From: Microbacterium sp. A20 | GTDB taxonomy: Bacteria > Actinomycetota > Actinomycetes > Actinomycetales > Microbacteriaceae | DNA: 36,297 nucleotides | Reading direction: 5' to 3' | Assembly: GCF_004794515.1 (NCBI RefSeq) | Contig: NZ_SSDF01000064.1 | Location: forward strand, 1 to 36,297 | Shown: one piece after another, positions 35,378-36,297 of the stretch | Numbering within the stretch: the stretch's first letter is position 1 | How the letters are laid out: each line of letters starts with the position of its first letter | Translations under genes and position numbers: made by a program | The notes under the pieces: generated by a model | Databases searched by the model: none | Told to the model about the DNA's origin: nothing | What the model saw: only the letters and a program-made list of their open reading frames with translations

Positions 35378-36160
35378 GTGATCCCAGACAACGCAGGCAC
35401 CGCGTCGGACGGCGGCGCGCAGGTACCTGCGGCGGAGAACACGCTCCGCATCCTGAGCTTTCTCGCCGCACGTCCCGCCCCGGTGGCCGCCTCAGCGATC
35501 GCGCGCGAGCTCGAGCTGCCGCGATCCACGGTCTATCACCTGCTCACGACGCTGGCCGCTCACGGGTTCGTACTGCACCTGCGCGAGGAACGACGGTGGG
35601 GACTCGGCGCCTCGGCGTTCGAGCTCGCTGGCGGGTACACACGACAGCAGCCACTGGCGCGGAGAGGCAGGCCGCTGGTGGCCGCGCTCTCCGACCGCTT
35701 GGGCGAGAGCGCTCACCTCGCCGTCATGAGCGGCGGCGATGTGCTCTACATCGTCGAGGAGCGTGCACCGCGACGCCCCGCTCTCGTGACCGACGTCGGC
35801 GTGCGGCTGCCCGCGCACCTCACCGCCTCAGGGCGCGCGATGCTCGCCGCGCTCCCCCGCGAGCAGGTGCGGGCACTGTATCCCGACCTGTCGGCTTTCC
35901 CCGACCGCACCGGCCTCGGCCCTCGCACACCCCGAGAACTACGGGAGCTGCTGCGCGAGGTGCGCTCGCGCGGGTATGCGACCGAGAACAGCGAGATCGC
36001 TGATGGGCTGCGCAGTGTCGGCGCCGCGGTGCTCGATGCTGCCGGGTGGCCCGTCGCCGCCGTGGCCGTCACGTGGGGGCGCGCAGAGCTGGATGAGGAG
36101 TTGCTGGCCGCAGCCGTGCAGGAGTGCGCGGCGATGCTGGAGTCGCGCCTCAAACGCTGA
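35378..36160 (+). CDS. IclR-family transcriptional regulator (probable hut regulator)
   Basis: The protein is 260 residues from the GTG at 35378. The N-terminal winged HTH reads AAENTLRILSFLAARPAPV and ASAIARELELPRSTVYHLLT, followed by the C-terminal GAF-like effector domain (LGESAHLAVMSGGDVLYIVEE, LPAHLTASGRAMLAALP and YATENSEIADGLRSVGAAVL). An in-frame ATG at 35318 would put the start inside hutH's start codon on the other strand and upstream of the -10 box, so the GTG is preferred. Its divergent position to hutHUI makes histidine- or urocanate-responsive control of that operon likely. Confidence 0.9.
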   Translation: MIPDNAGTASDGGAQVPAAENTLRILSFLAARPAPVAASAIARELELPRSTVYHLLTTLAAHGFVLHLREERRWGLGASAFELAGGYTRQQPLARRGRPLVAALSDRLGESAHLAVMSGGDVLYIVEERAPRRPALVTDVGVRLPAHLTASGRAMLAALPREQVRALYPDLSAFPDRTGLGPRTPRELRELLREVRSRGYATENSEIADGLRSVGAAVLDAAGWPVAAVAVTWGRAELDEELLAAAVQECAAMLESRLKR

Positions 36161-36188
36161 GAGCGCCCCCGCGTTCCGCGGCTTAACG

Positions 36189-36222
36189 CAGAAGAGCCAC
36201 CCCGTATGGGATGGCTCTTCTG
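36189..36222 (+). terminator. Hairpin terminator after iclR
   Basis: An 11-bp perfect stem (CAGAAGAGCCA at 36189-36199 paired with 36212-36222) extends inward by CCC/GGG across one mismatch, with a GTAT loop. It is 28 nt past the iclR stop and is followed by a pyrimidine-rich TCTTCTCC. Confidence 0.7.
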
Positions 36223-36239
36223 TCTTCTCCAGCACAATG

Positions 36240-36273
36240 CAAAATGGCCACCCATCGATGGGTGGCCATTTTG
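36240..36273. terminator. Perfect 34-bp palindrome, probable bidirectional terminator
   Basis: Two 17-bp arms, 36240-36256 and 36257-36273, are exact complements with no spacer. The ends are A-rich on the left and T-rich on the right (CAAAA / TTTTG), as in a bidirectional intrinsic terminator. It stands 17 bp after the previous hairpin and 7 bp before the ribosome binding site of the next gene. Confidence 0.7.
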
Positions 36274-36278
36274 TCTAA

Positions 36279-36297
36279 AAGGAGTCCGGCGGTGTCC
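36279..36297 (+). promoter_or_regulatory. Ribosome binding site and probable start of the next gene
   Basis: AAGGAG (36279-36284) is followed 7 nt later by GTG at 36292. Only two codons (GTG TCC) remain in the window, so nothing can be said about the product. Confidence 0.35.

Overview
The window is a stretch of chromosome from a high-GC Gram-positive bacterium, most likely a member of the Microbacteriaceae close to Microbacterium. I infer this from the very high GC content, the strong G/C bias at third codon positions, frequent GTG starts, many genes that look leaderless (a TANNNT -10 box 6-7 nt before the start codon and no ribosome binding site), an nrdHIEF class Ib ribonucleotide reductase operon and actinobacterial-type hut genes. 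No integrase, transposase, phage structural gene, tRNA, rRNA or CRISPR array was seen, so this looks like ordinary chromosome with some accessory genes.

Layout. 1-991: 3' part of a ROK-family gene cut by the window edge. 1023-3684: a two-gene sugar or inositol-type catabolic operon (Gfo/Idh/MocA dehydrogenase and a TIM-barrel isomerase) divergent from a TetR regulator with a palindromic operator between them. 3694-5704: DUF4166 protein plus TIGR01777-type epimerase, convergent with a small PLDc_N membrane protein. 5756-6685: aldo/keto reductase. 6715-7849: two divergent Xre-type HTH genes followed by an ImmA/IrrE metallopeptidase. 7858-9908: two GNAT acetyltransferases, a small membrane protein and a flavodoxin-fold reductase. 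9952-12728: a membrane protein and a large protein of unknown function in one operon. 12826-16764: the nrdHIEF operon with its terminator, a repeat element between nrdE and nrdF, and an upstream region holding candidate NrdR and DnaA boxes. That region (16765-17154, about 390 bp) is the only gene-free stretch above 300 bp.

17155-21254: an MFS permease and a PfkB (KDG-kinase-like) sugar kinase in one operon, then an alpha/beta hydrolase and an acyl-CoA dehydrogenase-like flavoprotein in another. 21342-27821: an amino-acid or amine catabolic locus with an Lrp regulator, a class III aminotransferase, a PucR regulator, a CoA-acylating semialdehyde dehydrogenase (MmsA type) and a second class III aminotransferase. 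Together these could transaminate an omega-amino acid such as beta-alanine to a semialdehyde and oxidise that to an acyl-CoA. 27840-30885: a CsoR/RcnR-type metal sensor divergent from DUF445, hutG and a small P-loop protein. 30893-36160: hutI, hutU and hutH on the minus strand with a divergent IclR regulator. With hutG this gives a complete four-step route from histidine to glutamate and formamide. 36189-36273 carries two strong hairpins, and the next gene seems to begin at the very end of the window.

I found no clearly new multi-gene system. The best leads are the isolated Xre/Xre/ImmA module, the unknown two-gene operon at 9952-12728, the DnaA-box-like cluster upstream of nrdH, and the compact four-unit inverted repeat array at 23207-23284.
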